NCBI GenBank assembly: GCA_964526565.1
Contig: CAZGMC010000019.1
Span: 1-50,361, forward strand
Direction of reading: 5' to 3'
DNA length: 50,361 nucleotides
Origin: CAZGMC01 sp964526565
GTDB lineage: Bacteria > Pseudomonadota > Alphaproteobacteria > DSM-16000 > Inquilinaceae
In this document: positions 15,580 to 25,400 of the stretch, piece by piece
Layout: every line of letters starts with the position of its first letter
How positions within the stretch are numbered: position 1 is the first letter of the stretch
The notes under the pieces: model-generated
Told to the model about the DNA's origin: nothing
The model's input: the letters and a program-made list of their open reading frames with translations, nothing else
Database searches by the model: none
Position numbers and translations under genes: made by a program

Positions 15580-15999
15580 CGCGTGGCCGGCGATTCGCTG
15601 CCGCGATGCGCCGTCCGCCGGGGAGGTACATGGTGCGGCGGGATCGCTCAACCGGAAACCGGCCGGCCGCGGATGCGCGGGCGCCGTCATACGGCCGGCG
15701 CCAAATGCCGCAGCGGGCGCGAGTGGAAAACCCTGGGGAAACGTTCCCGCAGTCATGGACGGTCGCGGCAGCGTCTTCTGCATTGCTTATAAGTCTCAAC
15801 AATAACCTTTCGTCGGTGTGCGGAATGTTCCATTGCCCTGAATTCCCGCTTGTCTCATCCTCTTGTTGTCGGTAGCGCACGAGGTCGGTCTCGTCATCAA
15901 CCCGGGCATGCCGCGGCGGACCGGCGGGGGAACTTGACGGGTCGGGTCGGCTGGGCCGACCCAGGGGCCGGTCGACATGACATCATCGGGAGGACAGGG
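15580..15999. other. Divergent intergenic region
   Basis: About 420 bp between the leftward glycosyltransferase and the rightward Rap1a-like gene. It must contain both promoters. The middle (15780-15870) is less G+C-rich (TATAAGTCTCAACAATAACC), but I cannot fix a convincing -35/-10 pair. No small gene is evident. Confidence 0.4.
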
Positions 16000-16383
16000 A
16001 TGCGACCACGCCGGATACTGGCACTGCTTGCCGTGGCGGGCCTCTGGCCCATGACGGCGGCCGCCGTCACGCCGCAGGATTTCAATCTGGAAACCGCGCA
16101 GGATCTGGTCGACGTCTGTGCGGTCGCGCCGGCGGACCCGCAGGCGGAGCAGGCCATGAGCTACTGCTACGGCTTCGTCACCGGCGCCATGCACTACCAC
16201 CGCGCCGTGGCCGCCGGGCCCGACTACCGGCCCATCGTCTGCCCGCCGGAACCGCCGACCAATCGCGAGGTCGTCGATTTCTTCCTCGAGTGGGCGCAGG
16301 ATCCGGCCAACCGGCAATACCTGAGTGAGCCGCCGGTGGAGACCCTGCTGTTCGCCGGTTCCCAGGAGTTTCCCTGCGAATAG
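16000..16383 (+). CDS. Rap1a/Tai-like secreted protein
   Basis: 127 residues with a signal peptide (MRPRRILALLAVAGLWPMTA, cleavage after AAA near residue 22). The mature protein resembles the Rap1a/Tai immunity family, periplasmic proteins that neutralise type VI secretion amidases or related effectors: LVDVCAVAPADPQAEQAMSYC, then YGFVTGAMHYH (compare C-x-G-Y-x-x-G), VCPPEPPTNREVV and a Trp-containing helix. Four cysteines could form two disulfides. AGGACAGGG precedes the ATG. No effector or type VI gene is near, so it may be a family member with another envelope role. A glycine-zipper protein gene follows at about 150 bp. Confidence 0.72.
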   Translation: MRPRRILALLAVAGLWPMTAAAVTPQDFNLETAQDLVDVCAVAPADPQAEQAMSYCYGFVTGAMHYHRAVAAGPDYRPIVCPPEPPTNREVVDFFLEWAQDPANRQYLSEPPVETLLFAGSQEFPCE

Positions 16384-16390
16384 GTCGCCC

Positions 16391-16454
16391 CGTGCAGGCA
16401 ATCCGTGCAGGCAATCCGGGCGGGCATTCCAGGCGGGCAATCCGGGCGGCGTTC
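16391..16454. repeat. Degenerate 13-bp tandem repeat
   Basis: Five consecutive units of about 13 bp on the pattern CGKGCRGGCAATC: two identical (CGTGCAGGCAATC), two variant, and a fifth of 12 bp. The repeat begins seven bases after the Rap1a-like stop codon. It contributes no gene. Confidence 0.75.
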
Positions 16455-16537
16455 GGGCGGCGTCCGGGGCATCACCGCACCGGTGCCGGCCCCGCCGGCC
16501 GCCCCACATTGATCAGGACATCCGAAGGATGACGGAC

Positions 16538-16777
16538 ATGAAGCGTTTCGTGTTGCCCCTCGCTCTGGCCGGCGCCCTCGCCGCCGGTGCGTGCGCCGAC
16601 CTCAGCCCGACCGAGCAGCGCGTGCTGACCGGTGGCGCCGGCGGCGCCGCGGGCGGCGCTGCCATCGGTGCGCTGGCCGGCAATGCCACGGCCGGTGCGG
16701 CCATCGGCGGCGCCGCCGGCCTGCTCGGCGGCTACATCTACGACCAGCACCGCCGCACGGAGGAGCGCTTCCAGTAA
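16538..16777 (+). CDS. Small glycine-zipper envelope protein
   Basis: 79 residues. A lipoprotein-like N-terminus (MKRFVLPLALAGALAAGAC) leads to a short spacer (LSPTEQRVLTGG), then a glycine-zipper helix with regularly spaced small residues (GGAGGAAGGAAIGALAGN, AAIGGAAGLLGGYIYDQ). Such proteins (YMGG/OmpA-like Gly-zipper families, compare osmotically inducible SlyB/OsmB types) sit in the envelope membrane; the function is generally unknown. The lipobox is imperfect (Ala at -3), so lipidation is uncertain. AAGGA lies nine bases before this ATG; the ATG at 16529 is an alternative. Convergent with dxs, 50 bp away. Confidence 0.78.
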   Translation: MKRFVLPLALAGALAAGACADLSPTEQRVLTGGAGGAAGGAAIGALAGNATAGAAIGGAAGLLGGYIYDQHRRTEERFQ

Positions 16778-16827
16778 CCGGCGGCCCCGACCCGGCCCGC
16801 GTCGCCAGCGCTTCAGGCCCTGGCGCT

Positions 16828-18744
16828 TTAAGCCCTGGCCGCGCCCTCCGCGGCGGCGGCGACGCCCAGGGCGTTCAAGGCCGTGGCGACGATGTGGCGG
16901 GCGTTTAGGCCGGCCTGGTCGTACTGCCGCTCCGGCTTGTCCTGGTCCAGGAACAGGTCGGGCAGCACCATCGGGCGGATCTTCAGGCCATGGTCGAGCA
17001 GGCCGTGGCCGGCCAGGAAGTGCAGCACGAAGCCGCCGAAGCCGCCCAGCGCGCCCTCCTCGATGGTGATCAGCACCTCGTGGTGCAGGGCCAGCTGGCG
17101 GATCAGGTCCTCGTCCAGCGGCTTGGCGAAGCGCGCATCGGCCACGGTCGTGCTCAGGCCACGCGCCGCCAGCTCGGCCGCCGCCTCGCGGCATTCGGAC
17201 AGCCGCGTGCCGTAGCTCAGCAGGGCGATCTTGCTGCCTTCGGCGACGACGCGCCCCTTGCCGATGGGCAGCACCCGGCCGCGCTCCGGCATGTCGATGC
17301 CGACGCCCTCGCCGCGCGGATAGCGGAAGGCGCACGGCCGGTCGTCGATCGCCGCCGCCGTCGCCACCATGTGCACCAGCTCCGCCTCGTCGCCGGCCGC
17401 CATCAGCACCATGCCCGGCAGCATGCCCAGATAGCCGATGTCGAACGAGCCGGCATGGGTGGCGCCGTCGGCCCCGACCAGCCCGGCGCGGTCGATGGCG
17501 AAGCGCACCGGCAGCCGCTGGATGGCCACGTCGTGCACCACCTGGTCATAGGCGCGCTGCAGGAATGTCGAGTAGATCGCGGCGAACGGCTTGCAGCCCT
17601 CGGTGGCCAGGCCGGCGGCGAACGTCACGGCGTGCTGCTCGGCGATGCCGACGTCGAAGCAGCGGTCGGGGAAGCGCTCGGCGAACAGGTTCAGGCCGGT
17701 GCCGTCGGGCATGGCGGCGGTGACGGCGACGATGCGGTCGTCGTCGGCCGCCTCGCGGATCAGCGACTGGGCGAACACCTTGGTGTAGCTGGGCGCATTG
17801 GCCTTGGGCTTGGCCTGGGCGCCGGTGACGACGTCGAACCTGCTGACGCCGTGGTACTTGTCCGCAGCCTCCTCGGCCGGGCCATAGCCCTTGCCCTTCT
17901 GGGTGACGGCATGGACCAGGATCGGCCCCTCGCCGGCGTCGCGGACATTGGTCAGCACCGGCAGCAGGTGGTCCAGGTTGTGGCCGTCGATCGGGCCGAT
18001 GTAGAAGAAGCCCAGCTCCTCGAACAGGGTGCCGCCGGTGACCAGGCCGCGGGCGTACTCCTCGGCCCGCCGCGCCGCGTTCTTCAGGGGGCGCGGGAAC
18101 TTCTGCGACAGGTCCTTCATCAGGTGGCGCAGCGAGCGGTATGGCCGCGACGAGATCAGCCGCGACAGGTAGGCACTCATCGCCCCCACCGGCGGCGCGA
18201 TCGACATGTCGTTGTCGTTGAGCACGACGATCAGCCGGCTGTTCATGCCGCCGGCGTTGTTCATGGCCTCATAGGCCATGCCGGCGCTCATGGCGCCGTC
18301 GCCGATGACGCAGACGACGTTGTTGGTGCCGCCGGACAGGTTGCGCGCCACCGCCATGCCCAGCCCGGCCGAGATCGAGGTCGAGCTGTGCGCCGCGCCG
18401 AACGGGTCGTACGGGCTCTCCGTGCGCCTGGTGAACCCGGACAGGCCGCCGCCCTGGCGCAGGGTGCGGATGCGGTCGCGCCGGCCGGTGATGATCTTGT
18501 GCGGATAGCACTGGTGGCCGACGTCCCAGATCAGCCGGTCGTCCGGCGTGTCGAACACGTAGTGCAGCGCCACCGTCAGCTCGACCACCCCCAGGCCGGC
18601 GCCGAGGTGGCCGCCGGTGACGGACACGGCGTCGATGGTTTCGGCGCGCAGCTCGTCGGCAACCTGGCGCAGCTGCCCCGGCTCGAGCGCGCGCAGGTCG
18701 TCCGGGGTGTGGATCTGGTCAAGCAGCGGTGTGGGCACGGGCAT
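16828..18744 (-). CDS. dxs: 1-deoxy-D-xylulose-5-phosphate synthase
   Basis: 638 residues, the expected DXS length. It condenses pyruvate and glyceraldehyde-3-phosphate, with thiamine diphosphate, in the first step of the MEP isoprenoid pathway. Signatures: LIWDVGHQCYPHKIITGRRD near residue 60, the ThDP/Mg motif GDGAMSAGMAYEAMNNA near 145, GIAEQHAVTFAAGLA (general-acid Glu) around residue 370 and DRAGLVGADGATHAGSFDI after it. The ATG at 18744 has GAGGA upstream and the usual PTPLLDQIHTPDDLR N-terminus; a further ATG at 18762 adds six residues. Downstream of ispA in the same direction, an arrangement usual in Alphaproteobacteria. Confidence 0.97.
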   Translation of the reverse strand: MPVPTPLLDQIHTPDDLRALEPGQLRQVADELRAETIDAVSVTGGHLGAGLGVVELTVALHYVFDTPDDRLIWDVGHQCYPHKIITGRRDRIRTLRQGGGLSGFTRRTESPYDPFGAAHSSTSISAGLGMAVARNLSGGTNNVVCVIGDGAMSAGMAYEAMNNAGGMNSRLIVVLNDNDMSIAPPVGAMSAYLSRLISSRPYRSLRHLMKDLSQKFPRPLKNAARRAEEYARGLVTGGTLFEELGFFYIGPIDGHNLDHLLPVLTNVRDAGEGPILVHAVTQKGKGYGPAEEAADKYHGVSRFDVVTGAQAKPKANAPSYTKVFAQSLIREAADDDRIVAVTAAMPDGTGLNLFAERFPDRCFDVGIAEQHAVTFAAGLATEGCKPFAAIYSTFLQRAYDQVVHDVAIQRLPVRFAIDRAGLVGADGATHAGSFDIGYLGMLPGMVLMAAGDEAELVHMVATAAAIDDRPCAFRYPRGEGVGIDMPERGRVLPIGKGRVVAEGSKIALLSYGTRLSECREAAAELAARGLSTTVADARFAKPLDEDLIRQLALHHEVLITIEEGALGGFGGFVLHFLAGHGLLDHGLKIRPMVLPDLFLDQDKPERQYDQAGLNARHIVATALNALGVAAAAEGAARA

Positions 18745-18940
18745 GGCTTGGTCGGTCCTCATTGCGGCCGCGACGGCATTGGAGCGGCAGACCGGTCCGG
18801 TTCAACACGCCGCGGGTCCCCTGACAAGGCAGGCGCAGGCTCTGGTCCGCCTTGATCTGGAGTCATACCTACACGAACCGGCCAGTGTCTGCCAAATCTT
18901 GTGCGCTGAACAACACGCTTCCGTGCCACAGTGTTGCGTC

Positions 18941-19837
18941 TCAGGATCGCCGGTCGATGACGAATCTGGCGACGCCGCGCAACGGGTCGGCGCGCTGCTC
19001 GAACACGGCCAGGTGCGCGATGGCCTGATCGGCCAGCAGCCGGGCCTGCTCGCGCGCCCGCTCGATGCCCAGGATGGAGACGAACGTGGCCTTGCCCTGG
19101 GCGTCGTCCTTGCCGACCCGCTTGCCGATGTCCGCCTCGTGCCCTTCCACGTCCAGCAGGTCGTCGGCGATCTGGAAGGCCAGCCCCATGTCGTGGGCAT
19201 AGGCGCGCAGCGCCTGGCGGCGGGTCTCGTCGGCGCGGCCCAGAATGGCCCCGGCCTCGCACGAAAAGGCGAACAGCGCGCCGGTCTTCAGCCGCTGCAG
19301 CCGCGTCACCGTGCCGATGTCGAACCGCTCCTGCTCGGCCAGCATGTCGATCATCTGGCCGCCGACCATGCCGTGGCCGCCGGCGGCCCGCGCCAGGGCC
19401 TGGACGAGCGTGCTGCGCACCGCCGGGTCGGCATGGGTGGCCGGGTCGGCCAGCAGCTCGAAGGCCAGCGTCAGCAGCGCGTCGCCGGCCAGGATGGCGG
19501 TGGCCTCGTCGAAGGCGACATGCACGGTCGGCTTGCCGCGCCGCGTGTCGTCGTTGTCCATGGCCGGCAGGTCGTCGTGGACCAGCGAGTAGCAGTGCAC
19601 GCACTCGATCGCCGCGGCGACGCGCAGGGCACAGGACGCGGCGACGCCGAACATGCGGGCGCTGGACATGACCAGGAACGGGCGCAGCCGCTTGCCGCCG
19701 CCCAGGGCGGCATGGCGCATCGCCTCGAACAGGCGGGCCTCGGTGTCCATGGGCTTCGGCAGCAGCCGGTCGAGCACCGTCTCGACCTCGGCAGCGGTGG
19801 CGGCCATTGCCGTGCGGATATCCGTCACACTGCCCAC
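18941..19837 (-). CDS. ispA: Farnesyl diphosphate synthase (short-chain polyprenyl synthase)
   Basis: 298 residues, the normal IspA length. Successive head-to-tail condensation of IPP with DMAPP/GPP gives FPP. The first aspartate-rich motif is HDDLPAMDNDD (residues 87-95, with the two-residue insertion typical of bacterial FPPS) and the second is QIADDLLDVEG around residue 225; GGKRLRP precedes the first. The GTG start at 19837 lies three bases beyond the xseB stop, so the two are closely coupled. An ATG at 19807 is an alternative. The supply of FPP links to quinones, bactoprenol and possibly hopanoids. About 180 bp separate it from dxs. Confidence 0.96.
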   Translation of the reverse strand: MGSVTDIRTAMAATAAEVETVLDRLLPKPMDTEARLFEAMRHAALGGGKRLRPFLVMSSARMFGVAASCALRVAAAIECVHCYSLVHDDLPAMDNDDTRRGKPTVHVAFDEATAILAGDALLTLAFELLADPATHADPAVRSTLVQALARAAGGHGMVGGQMIDMLAEQERFDIGTVTRLQRLKTGALFAFSCEAGAILGRADETRRQALRAYAHDMGLAFQIADDLLDVEGHEADIGKRVGKDDAQGKATFVSILGIERAREQARLLADQAIAHLAVFEQRADPLRGVARFVIDRRS

Positions 19838-19839
19838 CG

Positions 19840-20091
19840 TCAGTCGATGCCGGCCGGGACGGTGGTGACGGTGCCGGCGGTGGTGCGGGAAATGCGCTCC
19901 ACCTTGGCCTGGGCCTCGCGCAGCTTGGTCTCGCAGTGCGCCTTCAGCTGGGCGCCGCGCTCATAGCCGGCGATGGCGTCGTCCAGGCGGCTCTGGCCGG
20001 CCTCCAACTCGCGCACGATCCGTTCGAGCTGGGCCAGGGCGTCCTCGAAGCTGAGGGCGGCGACCTCGGGCGGCAGGGGGGCGTCTGTCAT
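19840..20091 (-). CDS. xseB: Exodeoxyribonuclease VII small subunit
   Basis: 83 residues. The helical-hairpin signature of XseB is plain: LSFEDALAQLERIVRELEAG, LDDAIAGYERGAQLKAHCE and KLREAQAKVERI. The protein binds XseA to form exonuclease VII, which degrades single-stranded DNA to oligonucleotides. The start is placed at MTDAPLPPEV, giving the family length; upstream in-frame ATGs add only Pro/Arg-rich residues. Nested between the HDAC-family gene (84 bp upstream) and ispA (three-base gap), the order commonly found in Alphaproteobacteria. The large subunit gene is not in the window. Confidence 0.95.
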   Translation of the reverse strand: MTDAPLPPEVAALSFEDALAQLERIVRELEAGQSRLDDAIAGYERGAQLKAHCETKLREAQAKVERISRTTAGTVTTVPAGID

Positions 20092-20175
20092 GGTGCGTCG
20101 ATCTTGAGGCGGCATCGGTGGCGCGCGCCACTCTAGAAGGCGCACCCTGCAATCGGCAAGCGCGACGTGCGCCGG

Positions 20176-21105
20176 TCAGGTCGCCATAAGCTCCTTGATG
20201 TGGGCGGCGCAGCTGCTGGCCAGCGCTCGAAGGTTGTAGCCGCCTTCCAGCACCGAAACGATCCGGGCGCCGCACAGGCGCGCCGCCAGCTGTCCCAGCT
20301 TGTTGGTCACCCAGGCGAAGTCCGCCTCGGTCAGGTCCAGGCTGGCCAGCGGGTCCTGGGAATGACCGTCGAACCCGGCCGAGATCATGATCAGCTCCGG
20401 CCTGAACGCCTCGATCGCCGGCAGGATTCGGCTGGAGAAGGCCTGGCGGAACTCCGGCGAGGCCGACATGGGCCTGAGCGGCACGTTGACGATGTTGTTG
20501 GCCACCCCGGTCTCGCGTGCGTGCCCGGTGCCCGGATAGAGCGGGTACTGATGGGTCGACGCGTAGAACAGGTCGGGGTCCTTCCAGAAGATGTCCTGGG
20601 TGCCGTTGCCGTGGTGGACGTCGAAGTCGACCACGGCGACTCGCTTGATGTTGTGCACGGCGCGCGCATGCAGTGCGCCGATGGCGATGTTGTTGAACAG
20701 GCAGAAGCCCATCGGCCGGCCGGCCTCGGCGTGATGGCCGGGCGGGCGGACCGGGCAGAAGGCATTGCGGTTGCCGTCCGAGAACACCGCGTCGACCGCC
20801 GCCACCACCGACCCGGCGGCGCGCAGGGCGGCCTCGCCCGAGCCCGGCGACACGACCGTGTCGGCATCGAGGTCCACGTAGCCATGCGCCGGCACCATCT
20901 CCAGGATCCGCTCCACATGGCGCCGCGGGTGGGCGCGGGCGATCTGGTCGATGGTGGCGCGCGGCGCCTCGCGCCGGTCGAGCAGGCAGAAGCTCTCGGC
21001 CTCCAGCGTGGCGAGGATGGCCCGCAGCCGGTCGGCAGTCTCCGGGTGACCAAACCCCGGGTCATGGTCGATGCAGGCGGGATGCGTGAAGATCAGTGTA
21101 TTCAT
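20176..21105 (-). CDS. Histone deacetylase-family amidohydrolase
   Basis: 309-residue zinc-dependent deacetylase of the arginase/deacetylase fold (acetoin utilisation/acetylpolyamine amidohydrolase relatives). Catalytic landmarks: the His pair in RPPGHHAEAG, the GFCLFNN loop, the zinc ligands in VDFDVHHGNGTQDIF (Asp-x-His), ISAGFDGHSQDPL with the second ligand Asp, and the Tyr-containing EGGYNLRAL at the C-terminus. N-terminal HPACIDHDPGFGHPE is family-typical. Bacterial members deacetylate small acyl-amines or proteins; substrate unknown here. It reads away from the RND operon, whose adaptor gene begins about 240 bp away, and is followed by xseB. Confidence 0.93.
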   Translation of the reverse strand: MNTLIFTHPACIDHDPGFGHPETADRLRAILATLEAESFCLLDRREAPRATIDQIARAHPRRHVERILEMVPAHGYVDLDADTVVSPGSGEAALRAAGSVVAAVDAVFSDGNRNAFCPVRPPGHHAEAGRPMGFCLFNNIAIGALHARAVHNIKRVAVVDFDVHHGNGTQDIFWKDPDLFYASTHQYPLYPGTGHARETGVANNIVNVPLRPMSASPEFRQAFSSRILPAIEAFRPELIMISAGFDGHSQDPLASLDLTEADFAWVTNKLGQLAARLCGARIVSVLEGGYNLRALASSCAAHIKELMAT

Positions 21106-21343
21106 GCCCGGTCTGGCTCATGTCGGTGCCATGCCCGCCGGCCGTCCGCTGCCGGAACGGGTCTGCGGCGGCTGGCGAACGGCAAGTCTTAACACCGATC
21201 GCACGGCCACCGGAAGGGGCGTCGACTCGCGCACGTTGACGCCGGCTGCCGCAACACCCACTCTGTGTACGATACGGGTCCGGGGGCTATTCTTTGACGT
21301 ATCCGTTACAGTGCGGTCGCCGGGCGAAACAGCAAGGGATTGC

Positions 21344-22450
21344 ATGCATCCGTTGAAGGGAACGGTCGCGGCGGTTGCCTGGCTCCTCGTCGTGGCGGCG
21401 GGGTCGCCGGCGATCGCCCAGGGCGGCGAGGCCGCGCTGATCGAGACGGACATCGTCACGACGGAACCGCTGGCTCAGACCCAGCCGGTCGTTGGCCGCC
21501 TGGTGGCGACCGACAACAGCACCGTGGCCGCCCGCATCGAGGGACCCGTCCAGGCGGTCCACGTCGAGGTCGGCGACCGCGTCGACGAGGGCATGCTGCT
21601 GGCCGAGCTGGACATCGCCCGGCTGCGCGCCGAGCGCGACCTGCGCCAGGCCGAGGTCGAGGAGAGCAGCGCCCGGCTGCGCGCCGGCGAGGCCACCGTG
21701 TCGCTGTACCGGCAGGATCTGCAGCGGCTGCAGGGGCTGCGCGGCAGCGCCGCCTTCTCCCAGGCGCGCTACGAGGACGCGCTGGCCGAGGTCGAGCGGG
21801 CCCTGAGCGAGCGGACCGAGGCCGAAGCCAGCCTGTCCCGCTCCCGCGTCGCCCTGGCGCTGGCCGAGCTGGAGCTGGGCTATGCCCGGATCGCGGCGCC
21901 CTTTCCCGGCGTCGTCAGCCGCCGCTTCGTCGATGTCGGCGAATACGTCGACATCGGCGCCCCGATCGTGTCGCTGGTCAATGACGAGGACCTGGAAATC
22001 GAGGCGGCGGTGCCGGCCGGTCTGATCGCCAGCCTGCGCGCCGACACCATCGTGCACGTCCGGCTCGACGACGGCAGCGAGGTCGAGGCGGCGGTGCGCG
22101 CCGTCGTGCCCATCGAGGACCCGTTGACGCGTACCCGCCGCGTGCGGTTCACTCCAAACTTTGCCGGTCACCGGCTGCAGCTGGCCGACGGCCAGAGCGC
22201 CATCGTGTTCGTGCCGGTGGCGGCGCCGCGCGAGGCGGTGACCGTGCACAAGGATGCGGTGATCAGCAGCCCCGCCGGCCAGACGGTGTTCCGCGTGGTC
22301 GACGGCCGGGCGGAGCCGCAGCCGGTGGAGATCGGCGAAGCGGTCGGCAACCGGTTCGAGGTGATCGGCGGCCTGGCGCCCGGCGACGTCGTCGTCATCC
22401 GCGGCAACGAGAACCTGCGCCCCGGGCAGGCAGTCCAGGTCGGGGGCTAG
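21344..22450 (+). CDS. RND efflux periplasmic adaptor (membrane fusion protein)
   Basis: 368 residues with signal peptide (TVAAVAWLLVVAAGSPAIA, cleaved near residue 24). It then has a lipoyl-like half (VVGRLVATDNSTVAARIEGPV), a coiled-coil hairpin (about residues 90-170, rich in Leu/Glu/Arg), the second lipoyl half (YARIAAPFPGVVSRRFVDVGEYV) and beta-barrel and membrane-proximal domains ending GLAPGDVVVIRG. This is the adaptor that bridges an inner-membrane RND pump and an outer-membrane channel. AAGGG precedes the ATG. The pump gene begins six bases after the stop. No outer-membrane channel gene is present. No His/Met-rich metal-binding extension is seen. Confidence 0.93.
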   Translation: MHPLKGTVAAVAWLLVVAAGSPAIAQGGEAALIETDIVTTEPLAQTQPVVGRLVATDNSTVAARIEGPVQAVHVEVGDRVDEGMLLAELDIARLRAERDLRQAEVEESSARLRAGEATVSLYRQDLQRLQGLRGSAAFSQARYEDALAEVERALSERTEAEASLSRSRVALALAELELGYARIAAPFPGVVSRRFVDVGEYVDIGAPIVSLVNDEDLEIEAAVPAGLIASLRADTIVHVRLDDGSEVEAAVRAVVPIEDPLTRTRRVRFTPNFAGHRLQLADGQSAIVFVPVAAPREAVTVHKDAVISSPAGQTVFRVVDGRAEPQPVEIGEAVGNRFEVIGGLAPGDVVVIRGNENLRPGQAVQVGG

Positions 22451-22456
22451 CCGCCA

Positions 22457-25400
22457 ATGAACCTGATCCACCTGGCGATCCAGCGGCCCATCGCGGTGAT
22501 GGCCGCCGTGCTGATGATCGTGATGTTCGGCTACGTGGCGCTGGAGACCATCCCCATCCAGTTGACGCCGGACGTCAACCGCCCGGTCATCCAGATCGAG
22601 ACGCAGTGGCCCGGCGCTGCCCCGGCCGAGGTCGAGCGCGAGATCGTCAACCGCCAGGAGGAGGCGTTGCGCGGCCTGGAGGGGGTGGAGGAGATGATCA
22701 GCTCGTCCCAGCAGGGCCAGGCGGAGATCACCCTCACCTTCGGCGTCGGCACCGACATGAACCGGGCGCTGCTGCTCACCGCCAACCGGCTGGACCGCGT
22801 CACCGGCTATCCCGACGAGGCCGACGAGCCGACCATCAGCACCGCCGACAGCAACGACAACGCCATCGCCTGGTTCTCCCTGGTCGCCGCCCCCGGCAAC
22901 GACCGGGCCATCTACACCTATGGCGAGTTCGCCGAGGACTTCATCGAGGCACGGTTGGAGCGCGTGCCCGGCGTCGCCGAGGCCAACGTGTTCGGTGGCG
23001 CCGAGAGCGAGATGCAGGTCGTCATCGACCCGGTGCGCATGGCCCGCTACCGGCTGACGGTGCCGGAGGTGGTGCGCGCCCTGCGCGAGGCCAACGTGTC
23101 GCTGTCGGCCGGTGACGTGGAGGAGGGCAAGCGCCGCTACGTGGTGCGCACCGAGGGCGAGTTCACGACGCTGGACGAGGTCCGCGCCGTGCTGGTGCGC
23201 AGCATCGTCGACGACGAGGGCGGCGTGGTCAGCCGGGTCACCATCGACGACATCGCCGACGTGCGGTTCGGCTACAAGGAGCCGGGCGCCCACATCCGCT
23301 GGCTGGGCCGCCCGGCCCTGGCCGTCAATGCGCAGCGCGAGACCGGGGCCAACGTCATCGAGGTCATGGCGGGCATCCGTGCCGCCGTCGAGGAGCTGAA
23401 CGCCGGCGTGATCCCGGCGCACGGTCTGGAGTTCCGGCAGCTCTACGACGAGACGATCTACATCAATTCGGCCCTGGACCTGGTGCAGCAGAACATCGTC
23501 ATCGGCGGCGCGCTGGCCGCGGTGGTGCTGCTGCTGTTCTTGCGCTCGGGGCGGGCGACGCTGGTGGTGTCGCTGGCCATCCCGGTGTCGGTGGTCGGCT
23601 CGTTCGTCGCCATGGCGGCGCTGGGCCGGTCGATCAACGTCATCTCGCTGGCCGGCCTGGCCTTCGCGGTGGGCATGGTGGTCGATGCCGCCATTGTCGT
23701 GCTGGAGAACATCTACCGGCTGCGCCAGCAGGGCATGCCGGCCCCCCAGGCCGCCTATCGCGGCGCCGCCCAGGTGTGGGGTGCGGTGCTGGTCTCGGCC
23801 CTGACCACGGTCATGGTGTTCATCCCGATCCTGGTCATGGAGCTGGAGGTCGGCCAGCTGTTCCGCGACATCGCCGTGGCGATCTCGGTGTCCGTGCTGC
23901 TGTCGCTGCTGGTCGCCGTCACCGTGATCCCGGCGCTGTCGGCCCGGCTGCTCGACAATCCCGGCGTCGGCGAGAGCGCCACGCGGCTGCGCCTGCCGGG
24001 CGTCGACGGTGCGGCGCAGGTGTTCCTGCGCGGCGTCCAGGCCTTCACCCACGCCATTGTGCGCAGCAAGCTGCTGGCCCTGGGCGTGGTCGGCGTGGTC
24101 GCCGGTGTCTGCATCTTTGCCACCATCCAGCTGCTGCCCGACCTGGAGTACCTGCCGGAGGGCAACCGCAACTTCATTTTCGGCCGCGTCATCCCGCCGT
24201 CGGGCTACAACCTTGACACCAGCACCACGATCGCCCGCCGTCTGGAGGACGCCGTGCGGCCGCACTGGGCCTCGGAGGCCACGCCCGAGTCGCCGGCGCA
24301 GGAGCCGCTGATCGAGAATTTCTTCTTCGTCGCGCTGAACAATTTCAGCTTCATCGGCGCCAGCGCCGTGGAGGAGCAGCGCGCCGCCGAGCTGATCCCG
24401 GTGCTGGCCACGCCGATCTACCGCGAGCCGGGCACCATCGGCTTCGTCGGCCAGGCCTCGCTGTTCGGCCGCGGCATCGGCGGCTCGCGTTCGATCAACC
24501 TGGACATCTCGGGCGGCGACCTGGAGACCATCCTGGGCGTGGCCAGCCGCGCCGCCGGCCTGGTGCTGCAGACGCTGCCGCTGTCCGAGGGCCACCAGTT
24601 CCGGCCGATCCCGGCGCTGCAGCTCGGCGCGCCGGAGCTGCGCATCCATCCCGACCGGTTGCGCCTGGCCGACAACGGCGTCACCGCCGCGGCGCTGGGC
24701 GACACGGTCGACGCCTTCAACGACGGGCTGCGCGTCGCCGAGATCACCGTGGAGGGCCGGCGCATCGACCTGACCCTGCGCGGCCCGCAGGGCCTGATCG
24801 CCGAGACCCAGGGCATCGGCGCCATCCCCGTGGTCACCTCGACCGGCATGATCATTCCCGTCGAGTCGCTGGCCGACGTGGTGCTGACCGCCGGCCCGAC
24901 CGAGATCCGCCACAGCGAGCGGGTGCGCACGGTGACGCTGGAGATCAAGCCGGGCGCCGGCATGGCGCTGGAGACGGCGCTCAACCTGATCTCCGGGAAC
25001 GTCATCGCGCCGCTGCAGGAGGAGGGCCTGCCGCCGGGCGTGACGCTGGGGCTGACCGGCACCGCCGACGAACTGCAGAAGACCTGGAACGAGATGGTGC
25101 TGAACCTGGTCCTGGCGCTGGCGATCGTCTATCTGGTCATGGCGGTGCTGTTCGACAGCTTCTGGTACCCGCTGATCATCATGCTCTCGGTGCCGCTGGC
25201 GACGGCCGGCGGCGTCGCCGGGCTGGCCCTGCTCAACCTGTTCATCGACCAGCCGCTGGACATGCTGACGCTGCTCGGCTTCGTCATCCTGATCGGCATC
25301 GTCGTCAACAACGCCATCCTGCTGGTCCACCAGAGCCTGCACCACTTCCGCACCGAGGGGCTGGAGCCGGAGGCGGCGATCGTCGCGGCGACGCGCAACC

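Noticed and set aside
13624..15792. 722-residue plus-strand frame opposite the GT39 and sulfotransferase genes
   Set aside because: Gln/His/Arg-rich low-complexity shadow; the minus-strand proteins have clear motifs and membrane helices.
16990..18855. 621-residue plus-strand frame opposite dxs
   Set aside because: Antisense shadow with no motifs; dxs on the minus strand is unambiguous.
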